64,000 nt of DNA from Streptomyces lydicus (GCF_001729485.1 NZ_CP017157.1:868001-932000), one strand, 5' to 3'; numbered from the stretch's first letter, positions 18,891 to 28,130 are shown. Program-made: numbers and translations. Notes: generated by a model not told the origin, from the sequence alone.

Positions 18891-19118
18891 TCAGAACTTC
18901 CGCGCAGCGCGCCTGAGGTCGTGTTCGTGGACGATCGCCTTGGCGTGCCCGTACGCGAGGTTGTGCTCGCCACGGAGCCAGCTGACCTTTTCGTCGAAGC
19001 GGAAGAGAGCGGGGCCTTCGTCAACGGTGCGGAGCCAGTCGGAGATTTCCCGGCCGGTGCAGTGCGGGATACGGGAGAGCATGTTCCGGTGGGTCTCTTC
19101 GGAGAAGAGCTGAGACAT
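18891..19118 (-). CDS. Small DUF4287-like protein
   Basis: This 75-aa cytoplasmic protein of unknown function resembles the DUF4287 family. It has an initial helix (NMLSRIPHCTGREISDWLR), then WLRGEHNLAYGHAKAIVHEHDLRR, matching the family W-L---H-L-YGHA pattern. No signal peptide is visible. GGAGGCGCCG precedes the ATG on the minus strand. It converges on the BI-1 gene and diverges from the small gene at 19217. Confidence 0.7.
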   Translation of the reverse strand: MSQLFSEETHRNMLSRIPHCTGREISDWLRTVDEGPALFRFDEKVSWLRGEHNLAYGHAKAIVHEHDLRRAARKF

Positions 19119-19204
19119 CGGCGCCTCCGGACGCGGTCGATGCTGGTTCTTCAGCACACCGTGCCTGAGCGTTCCGCCGTTGGCAACCACCCGGGAGTGG
19201 CGCA

Positions 19205-19210
19205 TAGGCT
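19205..19210 (+). promoter_or_regulatory. -10 element for a leaderless transcript
   Basis: TAGGCT lies six bases before the GTG at 19217, with TTGGCA (19180-19185) as a possible -35 box. There is no ribosome binding site, so the mRNA probably starts at the start codon. Confidence 0.45.
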
Positions 19211-19216
19211 CACGAC

Positions 19217-19564
19217 GTGCTTGACGTGACCCCTTTGCAGACCGCCGTGGACGCCCTCGCCGACCGGCTCCGGACCCTGCCGCAGAGCAGGCTCGACCAG
19301 GGCGCGGCGGCCGAAGCGCTGGCGCTGGCACGGCAGTTGGCGGCCCGGGCGCAGCTGATCGAGCGGCCCGGAGAGACGCCGTACGAGCTCCCGGACGCCG
19401 GGATGTTCGCGGCCGGCGACCAGCTGGCGGTGGCCGGCCACGACCTCGTCGAGGCGCTGCGGACCGCGGCCGGCCGCCCGGTGGACTCTGACGCGAAAGT
19501 GGCCCCCGCCGACGAGCTGGCGGAGGCCGTGCGATGCGTACGGGCGGCGGCGGAACGCTGCTAG
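19217..19564 (+). CDS. Conserved hypothetical protein
   Basis: I do not recognise this 115-aa soluble, helix-rich protein. It starts LDVTPLQTAVDALADRLRTL and has Ala/Leu-rich helices with LARQLAARAQLIERPGETPYELPDAGMFAAGDQLAVAGHDL. The TPYELPDAGMFAAGDQLAVAG block looks like the conserved core. The GTG start is supported by a TAGGCT box six bases upstream and by codon bias from that point. It converges on the membrane protein gene at 19584 with a 19-base gap. Confidence 0.65.
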   Translation: MLDVTPLQTAVDALADRLRTLPQSRLDQGAAAEALALARQLAARAQLIERPGETPYELPDAGMFAAGDQLAVAGHDLVEALRTAAGRPVDSDAKVAPADELAEAVRCVRAAAERC

Positions 19565-19583
19565 GGCCGCGCGCCGCCGCGGG

Positions 19584-20546
19584 TCAGAGTGAGGCGATGA
19601 CGCGGTCGGCGAGCAGGTAGACGCTCTCCTCGCGGCCCTCGCCCCAGGAGAAGGTCAGCGCGTACCCGCCGGAGACGCCGGAGCCGCCCAGCAGCACCGG
19701 GGTGAGCCCGGCGCGCAGCGCCTCGGCGACCTGCTCGGCGGCCTCGCGCTGCCCGGGCGTCAGGCAGAGCGTGGTGCCGTCGGCGAAGACGTAGACGTCC
19801 AGGGTGCCCAGCGGGCCGGGGCGGACATCGACGACCGCGGTGCGCTCCTGCGCCAGCTCCTCCAGGCGCGCGACCGTGCGCTCGTGGTCGCTGATCACCG
19901 GGGAGGGCGTGAAGTCGGGGTGCGAGGGGTGGCGCCGGCGGGCGGCGGCCAGCTCGGCGGACTCGGTCTCCTCGACGGGCTCCAGCTCCGGCGCGTCCAG
20001 GGAGTCCAGCGCCTCCACCGACTCCAGGGTCTCCATCGCCTCCAGGGCGTCCGGGCCCAGCAGCGGCTCGATGCCGGCGAAGTCCGCCTGGCGGGGCAGG
20101 AACGGCTGGGTGTCGAGCCGGTCGAACTCCGGCCGCTCGGGCAGGTCGCGCTGGTCGGCGCGGGCGTCCAGCGGGCCCTCGTCGCCGAGGCCGGCCAGAC
20201 CGCCCAGCAGGGAGGGGGCGTCGGCGGCGTCCCGGGCCTCCTGCGCGGCCCAGAAGGCGCGGGCCTCGGCCAGCTCGCGTTCCCGCTCCTCGGCCAGCGC
20301 GTCGGCGACCGCGGCACGTATGTCCGCGAGCGGGGTCTCGGCGGGCGAGGTGCGGGCGGCCGGAATCGCGGCGGTCGCCCCGTCCACCGCCTCGGCGCGT
20401 GCGGCGGTGTCCTGGCGTGCGGCGACGAGCTCGGCGTGCAGCTCGGCGAGCTGGCGGCGCAGCGCGCGTGCGGTGCGCAGCGCGGCGACGCCCAGCGCGA
20501 CGGCGGCGGTCGCGGCCAGCAGCAGGACGAGGGTGGTGACGCTCAT
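19584..20546 (-). CDS. Membrane-anchored hypothetical protein
   Basis: This 320-aa protein has one N-terminal membrane helix (about 3-25, TLVLLLAATAAVALGVAAL). A probable coiled coil follows (RALRRQLAELHAELVAAR), then a long acidic low-complexity region rich in Glu, Leu and Ala (about 70-215). A folded C-terminal part (about 225-320) has LGTLDVYVFADGTTLCLTPGQREAAEQVAEALRAG and GGYALTFSWGEGREESVYLLADRVI. The function is unknown. The ATG follows GCGAGG. Topology is inferred as single-pass with the bulk in the cytoplasm. Confidence 0.65.
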   Translation of the reverse strand: MSVTTLVLLLAATAAVALGVAALRTARALRRQLAELHAELVAARQDTAARAEAVDGATAAIPAARTSPAETPLADIRAAVADALAEERERELAEARAFWAAQEARDAADAPSLLGGLAGLGDEGPLDARADQRDLPERPEFDRLDTQPFLPRQADFAGIEPLLGPDALEAMETLESVEALDSLDAPELEPVEETESAELAAARRRHPSHPDFTPSPVISDHERTVARLEELAQERTAVVDVRPGPLGTLDVYVFADGTTLCLTPGQREAAEQVAEALRAGLTPVLLGGSGVSGGYALTFSWGEGREESVYLLADRVIASL

Positions 20547-21196
20547 GCGGAAACCTCGCTTCGTTCGGGCGCGCACGGACGAGGCGCGCACCCTCGGGTG
20601 ATCCGCTCGCTCATGCGTCCTCCCCACTTCGCTCGGCGGCCCACTTCCCACGGGCCGTGCATCGGTACATGGACTTCCCCCGCCACTTCGGTGGGGGCGA
20701 CCCCCTTGATGCACTCGCTCACGGAATGACTTCCGGTGGCGGCTCGCTCACCGGCGGACTCCCGTTAGCAGAATGTTCTCCGACTTCCTACATCAGCCTG
20801 CCGGGGGTCGGCGACCGCTCCCAGTGCACTATGTCCCGAAATGCAGGGGGCTTTGGGCCTCGCACGCCGGAGCGAACCCGTGTTGACCTGCAAGAACGCG
20901 GTGCCGCCGGGGCGTTGGTCACAATCCTGGGGGAGATTGGGTCGCGATCTTGTTAACGCGTGACACGGCTCACGCCGGGGTAGCCGCCCGTGTCCGCACA
21001 GGCACGAAGGGTGTGCGCGGGGCGGAAGTTGGTCCGTTTCGCGCACACCCTTGGCTCCGCGGAGGGCACACTCGCCGACCCTCCGCTGCGACTCGGCTCA
21101 GCCGCGCGTGCCCGTGGTCGCGCTGAGCTTCGCCTCCGCTGCGGGCAGGTGCCGGGCACTCGTTCCTCGCGCCCGGCCCCAACCCTCCGCTGCGAC
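20547..21196. other. Intergenic region with a duplicated fragment of the thiolase gene end
   Basis: No gene is recognised. A small hairpin, CCCCCGCCACTTCGGTGGGGGCG, sits at about 20678-20700. Bases 21078-21105 repeat 21182-21209 (27 of 28 identical), and the latter covers the thiolase stop codon. CCTCCGCTGCG also recurs near 21131. The divergent promoter of the membrane protein gene should lie near 20547-20620. Confidence 0.45.
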
Positions 21197-22417
21197 TCAG
21201 CTCAGCCGCTCGATGACCATCGCCATGCCCTGGCCGCCGCCGACGCACATCGTCTCCAGGCCGAACTGCTTGTCGTGCCACTGGAGGGAGTTGATCAGGG
21301 TGGTGGTGATGCGGGCGCCGGTCATGCCGAAGGGGTGGCCGACGGCGATCGCGCCGCCGTTGACGTTCAGCCGGTCCAGGTCGATGCCCAAGTCCCGGTA
21401 GGAGGGGATCACCTGGGCGGCGAACGCCTCGTTGATCTCGACCAGGTCGATGTCGGAGACCGAGAGCCCGGCGCGCTGCAGGGCCTGCTTGCTGGCCTCG
21501 ACCGGGCCGTAGCCCATGATCTCGGGGGACAGGCCGGAGACGCCGGTGGAGACGATCCGCGCCAGCGGCGTCAGGCCCAGCTCGCGCGCCTTGGTGTCGG
21601 ACATGATCACCAGCGCCGCCGCGCCGTCGTTCAGCGGGCAGCAGTTGCCGGCGGTCACCAGGCCGTCGGGGCGGAAGACCGGCTTGAGGCCGGAGACGCC
21701 CTCGACGGTGACGCCGGCGCGCGGGCCGTCGTCCTGCGAGACGACCGTGCCGTCGGGCAGCGTGACCGGGGTGATCTCCCGCGCCCAGAAACCGTCGTTG
21801 ATCGCCTTCTCGGCGAGGTTCTGGGAGCGGACGCCGAACTCGTCCATGTCCTGGCGGGTGACGCCCTTGAGGCGGGCGAGGTTCTCCGCGGTCTGGCCCA
21901 TCGCGATGTACGCGTCCGGGATCAGGCCGTCCTCGCGCGGGTCGTGCCAGTCCGCGCCCTCCTGCTCGGCGCGGGCCGCGGTACGGGCCTCGGCGTCGGC
22001 GAAGAGCGGGTTGTGGGTGTCCGGGAGGCCGTCGGAGCTGCCCTTGACGCTGCGCGAGACGGTCTCGACGCCGGCCGAGATGAACACGTCGCCCTCACCG
22101 GCCTTGATGGCGTGCAGCGCCATGCGGGTCGTCTGGAGCGAGGAGGAGCAGTAGCGGGTGACCGTACAGCCGGGGAGGTGGTCCATCCCCATCTGGACGG
22201 CCACGATGCGGCCGAGGTTGTGGCCCTGCTCGCCGCCGGGCAGGCCGCAGCCGAGCATCAGGTCGTCGATGTCCCTGGGGTCCAGCTCGGGGACCTTGGC
22301 GAGGGCGGCCTCGATGATCTTCGCGGTCAGGTCGTCCGGACGCAGGTCCTTGAGCGAGCCCTTGAAGGCGCGGCCGATCGGGGAGCGGGCGGCTGAGACG
22401 ATCACGGCTTCGGGCAT
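21197..22417 (-). CDS. Acetyl-CoA C-acyltransferase (thiolase)
   Basis: This 406-aa thiolase probably performs the last, thiolytic step of fatty acid beta-oxidation; a biosynthetic acetoacetyl-CoA role is less likely. Motifs are the nucleophile C90 in [10 protein letters not shown], then NEAFAAQV, the [10 protein letters not shown] histidine motif, and the second active-site cysteine in [12 protein letters not shown] TetR-type palindrome about 100 nt upstream fits fatty-acid-responsive control. GGAG lies ahead of both an ATG (22417) and a GTG (22420); I use the ATG. Confidence 0.92.
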   Translation of the reverse strand: MPEAVIVSAARSPIGRAFKGSLKDLRPDDLTAKIIEAALAKVPELDPRDIDDLMLGCGLPGGEQGHNLGRIVAVQMGMDHLPGCTVTRYCSSSLQTTRMALHAIKAGEGDVFISAGVETVSRSVKGSSDGLPDTHNPLFADAEARTAARAEQEGADWHDPREDGLIPDAYIAMGQTAENLARLKGVTRQDMDEFGVRSQNLAEKAINDGFWAREITPVTLPDGTVVSQDDGPRAGVTVEGVSGLKPVFRPDGLVTAGNCCPLNDGAAALVIMSDTKARELGLTPLARIVSTGVSGLSPEIMGYGPVEASKQALQRAGLSVSDIDLVEINEAFAAQVIPSYRDLGIDLDRLNVNGGAIAVGHPFGMTGARITTTLINSLQWHDKQFGLETMCVGGGQGMAMVIERLS

Positions 22418-22515
22418 CACGGCTCCAAAGGAGAGAGAACGCAGGACTGTGAGGGAAGTTACCTGCGCGTACTGCGGAGGTCACGGGGTGCGGCCTGTGA
22501 TGCGGGCCTCTTTTC

Positions 22516-22529
22516 TAAGCGGGCGCTTA
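22516..22529 (-). promoter_or_regulatory. TetR-type operator upstream of the thiolase gene
   Basis: TAAGCG-GG-CGCTTA is a perfect 6+6 inverted repeat. AAGC/GCTT-ended palindromes are typical operators of TetR-family regulators of acyl-CoA metabolism in actinobacteria. No tetR gene is adjacent, so the regulator would act from elsewhere. Confidence 0.45.
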
Positions 22530-22605
22530 TGGGAACGGGCGGGGGCCGCCGGGTATTCCCGACGGCCCGGGGCGCTCCCGTACGGCCCCGGGCCCGGCCG
22601 GGGCC

Positions 22606-23619
22606 TCAGCGGCCGATCGACGAGGGGTCGGTCGGCTCCCCGGACGGCAGCTGGCGGCGCCTGCGGTGCTTGAGCAGCGCCCAGGGCGCACGGGAGGCGG
22701 TGACCTCCGTACCGCCCTCGGACGCCGCCTCGGCGGCCGCCTGCTCGACCGGCAGCAGACCCTCGCCGCGGGCCGGCTCCGGCCGCTCCCCCTCCGGCCA
22801 CAGCCCCAGTGCCGCGCACAGCGTCGGCAGGACGGCCATCGCGGCGGTGGCGTAGCCCTCGGCCGACGGGTGGTAGTTGTCCGGCCCGAACAGCTCGCGG
22901 GGGCGCGCCTCGAACTCGGGGCCCAGCAGATCGCCCAGCGAGACCGTACGGCCGCCGCTCTCGATCACCCCGATGGTCTGGGCGGCCGCGAGCTGCCGGG
23001 ACAGCCGCCGGGCCACCCAGCGCAGCGGCTGGTAGACCGGCTCGATGGTGCCCAGATCGGGGCAGGTGCCCACCACCACCGCACAGCCCGCGGTGTGCAG
23101 CCGCCGCACCGCCTCGGCGAGGTGGCGTACGGACTGCGCGGGCGGCATCCGGTGGGTGACGTCGTTGGCGCCGATCATGATGACGCAGACGTCCGGGGTC
23201 CCGGAGCCGTCCGCCAGCATCAGCTCCACCTGGCGCGCCAGGTCGTCCGACTGCGCGCCGGGCAGCGCCACGTTGCGGAAGTCCACGGGCAGTTCGGAGA
23301 CCGCCGCCAGCCCCGAGGCGAGCAGCGCGCCCGGTGTCTGCGAGGCGCGGTGCACGCCCTGGCCCGCGGCGGTGGAGTCGCCGAGGAAGCCCAGCCGCAG
23401 CGGCGGACGGTCGGTGCGATGGCCGAGGGCCGCGCCGTAGCGGCCGTCGGCGCACGGCGGGATGTCGCTGGAGCCGCCGACCGTACGGCGCGCGAGCCGC
23501 ACCTCGGTCAGCAGCACGCCGACGGCGGCGACGCCGAGCAGCCCGATCCCGCCGCCGCCGAACGCGGCGGCGGTCGCGATCCGCCGGGCCACCCTCGCCC
23601 TGGACATCGTCATCGGCAT
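22606..23619 (-). CDS. SGNH/GDSL-family hydrolase, membrane-anchored or secreted
   Basis: This 337-aa esterase or lipase-like enzyme has an N-terminal basic region and hydrophobic segment (about 10-37), so it is likely exported or membrane-tethered. SGNH blocks are clear: block I GFLGDST with catalytic S82, block II glycine in NVALPGAQSDDL, block III IGANDVTH with Asn, and block V DNYHPSAEGY with the Asp/His pair. The C-terminal ~50 residues are charged and unconserved. The start at 23619 has GGGGAG 11 nt upstream; two further in-frame ATGs follow within 12 nt. The substrate is unknown. Confidence 0.88.
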   Translation of the reverse strand: MPMTMSRARVARRIATAAAFGGGGIGLLGVAAVGVLLTEVRLARRTVGGSSDIPPCADGRYGAALGHRTDRPPLRLGFLGDSTAAGQGVHRASQTPGALLASGLAAVSELPVDFRNVALPGAQSDDLARQVELMLADGSGTPDVCVIMIGANDVTHRMPPAQSVRHLAEAVRRLHTAGCAVVVGTCPDLGTIEPVYQPLRWVARRLSRQLAAAQTIGVIESGGRTVSLGDLLGPEFEARPRELFGPDNYHPSAEGYATAAMAVLPTLCAALGLWPEGERPEPARGEGLLPVEQAAAEAASEGGTEVTASRAPWALLKHRRRRQLPSGEPTDPSSIGR

Positions 23620-23813
23620 GGGCCGGGCACCTCCCCGTGCAGGGCGGCGCGCCACGGCCGGCGGCCGGGCGCGCTCTTGAATCAGCAAGAACTCCTACAA
23701 CAGGGTGTTGCCCGTTCCTGCACGGAACGCAACGCACCCTTCCTCCAACGGGCCCGGGCAATAGGCTGGCCGCACGGGCGCAGGAGAGCGTGCCCCCGAC
23801 CGCGGAGACCACC

Positions 23814-25202
23814 GTGCAGTTTTACGATTCGATGATTGAGCTCGTCGGCAACACCCCGCTGGTGCGGCTCAACAACGTCACTCGAGGGATCCAGGCCACC
23901 GTCCTGGCGAAGGTCGAGTACTTCAACCCCGGAGGTTCGGTCAAGGACCGGATCGCGCTGCGGATGATCGAGGCCGCCGAGCAGTCGGGTGAGCTGAAGC
24001 CGGGCGGCACCATCGTGGAGCCGACCTCCGGGAACACCGGTGTCGGCCTGGCGATCGTGGCCCAGCAAAAGGGTTACAAGTGCATCTTCGTCTGCCCGGA
24101 CAAGGTGTCCACGGACAAGATCAACGTGCTGCGGGCGTACGGCGCCGAGGTGGTGGTCTGCCCGACGGCGGTGGACCCCGAGCACCCGGACTCGTACTAC
24201 AACGTCTCGGACCGCCTGGTGCGCGAGACGCCCGGGGCCTGGAAGCCCGACCAGTACAGCAACCCCAACAACCCGCGGTCGCACTACGAGACCACCGGCC
24301 CGGAGCTGTGGGCGCAGACCGACGGGCGGATCACCCACTTCGTGGCGGGCGTCGGTACCGGCGGCACCATCAGCGGCACCGGCCGCTACCTCAAGGACGC
24401 CAGCGAGGGCCGGGTCAAGGTCATCGGCGCCGACCCGGAGGGCTCGGTCTACAGCGGCGGCTCCGGCCGCCCGTACCTGATCGAGGGCGTCGGTGAGGAC
24501 TTCTGGCCGACCGCCTACGACCGTACGGTCGCGGACGGCATCGTGGCGGTGTCGGACAAGGACGCCTTCCAGATGACCCGGCGGCTCGCCAAGGAGGAGG
24601 GCCTGCTGGTCGGCGGCTCCTGCGGGATGGCCGTGGTGGCCGCGCTGGAGGTCGCCGCGGAGCTCGGCCCGGACGACGTGGTGGTGGTGCTGCTGCCGGA
24701 CAGCGGCCGCGGCTACCTCTCCAAGATCTTCAACGACGAGTGGATGGCCGACTACGGCTTCCTGGAGGAGGGCGGCACCGCCGCCCGGGTCAGCGACGTG
24801 CTCCAGTACAAGGAGGGCGCGCTGCCCTCGCTGGTGCACATGCACCCCGAGGAGACCGTCGGCGAGGCGATCGACGTGCTGCGCGAGTACGGCGTCTCGC
24901 AGATGCCGATCGTCAAGCCGGGCGCCGGCCACCCGGACGTGATGGCCGCCGAGGTCGTCGGCTCCGTCGTCGAGCGCGAGCTGCTGGACGCGCTGTTCAC
25001 CCAGCGCGCCTCGCTCACCGACCCGCTGGAGAAGCACATGTGCCCGCCGCTGCCGCAGGTCGGCTCGGGCGAGTCGGTCTCGGACCTGATGGCGGTGCTG
25101 GAGGGCGCGGACGCCGCGATCGTCCTGGTCGAGGGCAAGCCCAAGGGCGTGGTGAGCCGGCAGGACCTGCTGGCCTTCCTGGCCCGCGAGGCCGGCAAGT
25201 AG
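23814..25202 (+). CDS. Cystathionine beta-synthase
   Basis: This 462-aa PLP enzyme condenses homocysteine and serine (or activated serine) to cystathionine in transsulfuration. The catalytic domain (about 5-310) has PLP lysine K44 in NPGGSVKDR, the EPTSGNTG loop and the GTGGTISGTGRYLK phosphate cup. Two CBS domains (about 335-460, VSDVLQYKEG and VSDLMAVLEG) complete the classic architecture. The GTG has GGAG 6 nt upstream; an earlier GTG at 23790 is too close to AGGAG. TAGGCT at 23763-23768 is a likely -10 box. Confidence 0.93.
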   Translation: MQFYDSMIELVGNTPLVRLNNVTRGIQATVLAKVEYFNPGGSVKDRIALRMIEAAEQSGELKPGGTIVEPTSGNTGVGLAIVAQQKGYKCIFVCPDKVSTDKINVLRAYGAEVVVCPTAVDPEHPDSYYNVSDRLVRETPGAWKPDQYSNPNNPRSHYETTGPELWAQTDGRITHFVAGVGTGGTISGTGRYLKDASEGRVKVIGADPEGSVYSGGSGRPYLIEGVGEDFWPTAYDRTVADGIVAVSDKDAFQMTRRLAKEEGLLVGGSCGMAVVAALEVAAELGPDDVVVVLLPDSGRGYLSKIFNDEWMADYGFLEEGGTAARVSDVLQYKEGALPSLVHMHPEETVGEAIDVLREYGVSQMPIVKPGAGHPDVMAAEVVGSVVERELLDALFTQRASLTDPLEKHMCPPLPQVGSGESVSDLMAVLEGADAAIVLVEGKPKGVVSRQDLLAFLAREAGK

Positions 25203-25210
25203 CGCCGGTC

Positions 25211-25239
25211 GCGGCGGCCGTCCCGGTGGCGGCCGCCGC
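25211..25239 (+). terminator. Possible terminator after cystathionine beta-synthase
   Basis: A 9-bp stem (GCGGCGGCC at 25211-25219, GGCCGCCGC at 25231-25239) lies 9 nt past the stop. The rest of the gap to 25521 shows no gene or clear element. Confidence 0.45.
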
Positions 25240-25521
25240 CCGCGCCTGCCGCGGCGTCAGGAAGCCGTCAGGAAACGGGCTGTCGCCGCAAGGTGTACGT
25301 ATGCGTCATGTGCTCGCAGCACGGGCTTAACACTCGTCGGGCACATTGATGTGCACGGCGATACGGACTTCCGGAGCGGCTCCCGGACCTCCCAGATCGC
25401 CGCCCGGATGCGACGACCGGCCCTGACCCGGTGCGCGTCCCTCGCGGGGACCGCCGTCGTCCCGCCCCCGGCTCCGGCCGGGGTGCGGCGGTCCCCGCCA
25501 CACCTTCCTCCCGCCGGGGCG

Positions 25522-25935
25522 TCAGTCCCACTCGCCGTCGCGGCGCTCGGTGCGCCGGTTCAGCAGGGTGCGCAGGCTCGCACTGTGCACGGCGTTGACG
25601 CCGACGATGCCGGCCCAGCACACCAGCAGTCCCGGCAGTCCCGCGTTGACCGCCGCCACCGCGGAGAGCGGGACGGCCAGCACCAGCGAGAGGGCGGCGA
25701 CCCCGAACCGCTGCCAGAAGTCGCTGCCGTCGCCGGCCGGGCGCGGCGGGCGGGCGCCGCGCGCCACCTGCACCTGCTGTTCGGCGAGCTGCCGCCGCAC
25801 CCGCCGGTCGACGGTCCCGGAAAGCTTCTCCAGGAAGGACTCCACCAGCTCCGACTCGTACTCCGGCCCCAGCTCCTTACGGGTCTGCAGGGTCGCGTCG
25901 AGTTCCTTGCGCAGCTCGGGGTCGTGTGTCGCCAT
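25522..25935 (-). CDS. Small integral membrane protein of unknown function
   Basis: This 137-aa protein has a charged N-terminal half (HDPELRKELDATLQTRKELGPEYESELVESFLEKL). A basic linker (about 45-75) is followed by two membrane segments (about 78-115, FGVAALSLVLAVPLSAVAAVNAGLPGLLVCWAGIVGVNAV). The tail SLRTLLNRRTERRDGEWD is polar. The N-terminal half resembles a common actinobacterial soluble segment found before paired helices, but I cannot assign a function. It lies 41 nt downstream of the NCS1 permease gene on the same strand, so co-transcription is possible. Confidence 0.7.
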   Translation of the reverse strand: MATHDPELRKELDATLQTRKELGPEYESELVESFLEKLSGTVDRRVRRQLAEQQVQVARGARPPRPAGDGSDFWQRFGVAALSLVLAVPLSAVAAVNAGLPGLLVCWAGIVGVNAVHSASLRTLLNRRTERRDGEWD

Positions 25936-25976
25936 ACCGGTGAGCCTACGGACCGGGGGCGCGGCGCGCGGTAGGG

Positions 25977-27398
25977 CTAACCCCCCGTTCCGGCGGGCGC
26001 GTTCGCCCCGTGCTCGTCGTCCGGCACCGCCGGCCGTGCCACGCGGGCGGTGTCGCGGCGGGCGGTGAGCCAGTACAGGACGGCCGGTACGACGAGGCCC
26101 ACGAGCCAGGAGACGTCCGCGCCGCCGAGCCGGTCCACCAGCGGCCCGGTGTAGAAGGCGGTGGCCAGGAACGGGAGTTGGGCGAGCACACCGAGGGCGT
26201 AGACGGCCAGCGCCGTGACGTTCCAGGCGCCGTAGCGGCCGGCCGGGTCGCTGAGCGCCGGCACGTCGTACCGCTCCTTGGAGATCAGGTAGTAGTCGAC
26301 GAGGTTGACCGCCGACCAGGGCGTGAAGAAGGTCAGCAGGAACAGCAGGAAGTCCTTGAAGGACGTCAGGAAGGAGTCCTTGCCCAGGAGGGCGACGGCC
26401 GTGCCGGCCAGCATGATGCCGGCGATGTACGCCGAGCGGCCGCGCGGCGAGAGGGTCCGCTGCCCGCGGAAGCCGCTGACGCTGGTGACCAGCGACATGA
26501 AGCCGCCGTAGGTGTTGAGGATGTTGATGGTGAGCTTGCCGAGCGCGATGACGAAGTAGAGGAGCGAGGCGATCAGCCCGGTGCCGCCCAGGCCGACGAG
26601 GTAGCCGACCTCGTGCCCGACGAACGCGGCCGGCGCGGCGGCGGCCGCCAGCACCCCGAAGGTCATCGACCACTGCGAGCCGAGCACCGAGCCGGACAGC
26701 GTCCACCAGAACGTGGCGCGCGCCGAGGTGTGCCGCGGCAGGTAGCGCGAGTAGTCGGCGACGTACGGGCCGAACGCCAGCTGCCAGGAGGCCGAGAGGG
26801 AGACGGCGAGCAGGAAGGCCGGCAGGGCGAACCGGTGGTCCGCCAGCAGCGTGCCGAGGTCGGCGCGCTGGAGCAGCCGGACGCCCAGATAGACGAAGGT
26901 CAGCGCGCAGACCAGGCCGGCGATCCTGCCGAGGGTGTGGATGAGGCGGTAGCCGACGGCCGCGGCGAGCGCGGTCACCGCGGCGAAGACGATGATGCCC
27001 GGGGTCTCGCCCAGGTGCGTCAGCTCACCGACCGCCTGGCCGGCGAGCACGCTGCCGCTGGCGAAGAACCCGATGTACATCACGATGACCAGCGCCAGCG
27101 GGATCACTGCCCCGCGCACCCCGAACTGCGCCCGGGAGGTGATCATCTGGGGCAGTCCGAGCCGCGGGCCCTGCGCGGAGTGCAGCGCCATCACCGCGCC
27201 GCCCGCGAGGTTGCCGAGCAGCAGCCCGATCAGCGACCAGAAGGCGTTCGCCCCGAAGACGACGGCCAGCGCGCCGGTGACCACGGCGGTGATCTGGAGG
27301 TTGGCGCCCAACCAGAGGGTGAACTGGCTGAATGCGCTGCCGTGCCGTTCGTCGTCGGGGACGACGTCGATCGAGCGCCGTTCGACCACACCTGCCAT
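25977..27398 (-). CDS. NCS1-family permease (nucleobase/cytosine-type transporter)
   Basis: This 473-aa polytopic membrane protein has about twelve hydrophobic segments and the NCS1 pattern. Features include SQFTLWLGANLQITAVVTGAL near the start, the GPRLGLPQMITSRAQFGVRGA loop, GPYVADYSRYLPR in the middle, and FFTPWSAVNLVDYYLISKERYD. NCS1 carriers import cytosine, purines, allantoin, hydantoins or thiamine by cation symport. The substrate here is unknown. Its promoter is nearly a duplicate of that of the quaternary-amine-type ABC operon at 34533, so the two transporters probably share a regulator. Confidence 0.88.
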   Translation of the reverse strand: MAGVVERRSIDVVPDDERHGSAFSQFTLWLGANLQITAVVTGALAVVFGANAFWSLIGLLLGNLAGGAVMALHSAQGPRLGLPQMITSRAQFGVRGAVIPLALVIVMYIGFFASGSVLAGQAVGELTHLGETPGIIVFAAVTALAAAVGYRLIHTLGRIAGLVCALTFVYLGVRLLQRADLGTLLADHRFALPAFLLAVSLSASWQLAFGPYVADYSRYLPRHTSARATFWWTLSGSVLGSQWSMTFGVLAAAAAPAAFVGHEVGYLVGLGGTGLIASLLYFVIALGKLTINILNTYGGFMSLVTSVSGFRGQRTLSPRGRSAYIAGIMLAGTAVALLGKDSFLTSFKDFLLFLLTFFTPWSAVNLVDYYLISKERYDVPALSDPAGRYGAWNVTALAVYALGVLAQLPFLATAFYTGPLVDRLGGADVSWLVGLVVPAVLYWLTARRDTARVARPAVPDDEHGANAPAGTGG

Positions 27399-27417
27399 GA
27401 ATCCGCCCCGGGTCGTT

Positions 27418-27472
27418 CCTGTATGGGTCCATGCAGGATCAAGCCCAGTGAATGGAAGGTCAATAGGTGGGA
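27418..27472 (-). promoter_or_regulatory. Promoter and palindromic operator of the NCS1 permease gene
   Basis: On the minus strand, CTATTGACC gives a TTGACC -35 box, followed by CCATTCAC. Next to the start is the palindrome CCTGTAT-N6-ATGCAGG (27418-27437). It lies 20 nt before the ATG. The whole block aligns with 34551-34605 at the other transporter operon, including the operator and the TGAATNGAAG(G)TCAATAGG part (plus-strand sense). Confidence 0.6.
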
Positions 27473-27557
27473 CCGGAAAGCGCTGGATTCGCGGTGACGG
27501 GGCGCGGCCGCGGCGGCCCGTGCGGGGCGCCGCGGCCCAGGTGGTGGACGGCGGTGC

Positions 27558-28130
27558 TCAGGCCGCCGGGGACGCGTCGCCCAGCGGTCGCAGTTCGTCC
27601 GCGTACGAGACCGAGACCCGCCGCATCAGGCCGTCCTCGGTGATGTCGTACTGGCCCAGCCGCCACAGCGGCGGCGAGTAGGCGTGCACCGACACCGCGT
27701 CGTCGGTCGCGCCGGTGAGGCGGTGGATGTGGTCCGGGCCGAAGCAGAAGGAGGCGCCGGCGCCGACGGCGGTGGCCAGGTGCTCCCCGCCGATCCGGGG
27801 GTTGGACTCGGTCAGCACGCCCTGGACGACACGGACCGCGCCGGAGGAGAGGTCGTGGTCGTGCCAGCCGGTGTCGTTCCGCCGCGTCCAGCACAGCAGC
27901 CAGACATCGACGAACTCGTCGCGGTACAGGGACGCGTAGTGCCGCTCGTCGTCGGAGAACGCGACCTGCTCGCGCCACAGGTCCGGGCGCGCGGCGAGCC
28001 CGTCGACCAGGGTCTTCAGCTCGCGCTTGTCGAGGTTGCGCGCGGGCAGCGCGGCGAACGGCCGCGCGCCGCCGGCGGCCTCCCGGGCGGTCTCGGTCCG
28101 GGACGCGGCGGGAGTGGCGGCGGGGGTCAT
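27558..28130 (-). CDS. Cysteine dioxygenase family protein
   Basis: This 190-aa cupin resembles bacterial cysteine dioxygenase type I, a non-haem iron enzyme oxidising cysteine (or a related thiol) to a sulfinate. The metal-ligand region is visible as TGWHDHDLSSGAVRVVQGVL, with a later histidine in FGPDHIHRLTG. The ending ISVHAYSPPL-type block appears as VSVHAYSPPLWRLGQY. The ATG overlaps the stop of the amidohydrolase gene (ATGA), and GGAG lies upstream. The pair is probably repressed by the LacI-type regulator encoded divergently. The true thiol substrate is not certain. Confidence 0.85.
   Translation of the reverse strand: MTPAATPAASRTETAREAAGGARPFAALPARNLDKRELKTLVDGLAARPDLWREQVAFSDDERHYASLYRDEFVDVWLLCWTRRNDTGWHDHDLSSGAVRVVQGVLTESNPRIGGEHLATAVGAGASFCFGPDHIHRLTGATDDAVSVHAYSPPLWRLGQYDITEDGLMRRVSVSYADELRPLGDASPAA

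Noticed and set aside
20657..20956. 99-codon frame in the 20.5-21.2 kb gap
   Set aside because: No ribosome binding site, no domain, and the sequence contains hairpin-forming repeats rather than coding bias.
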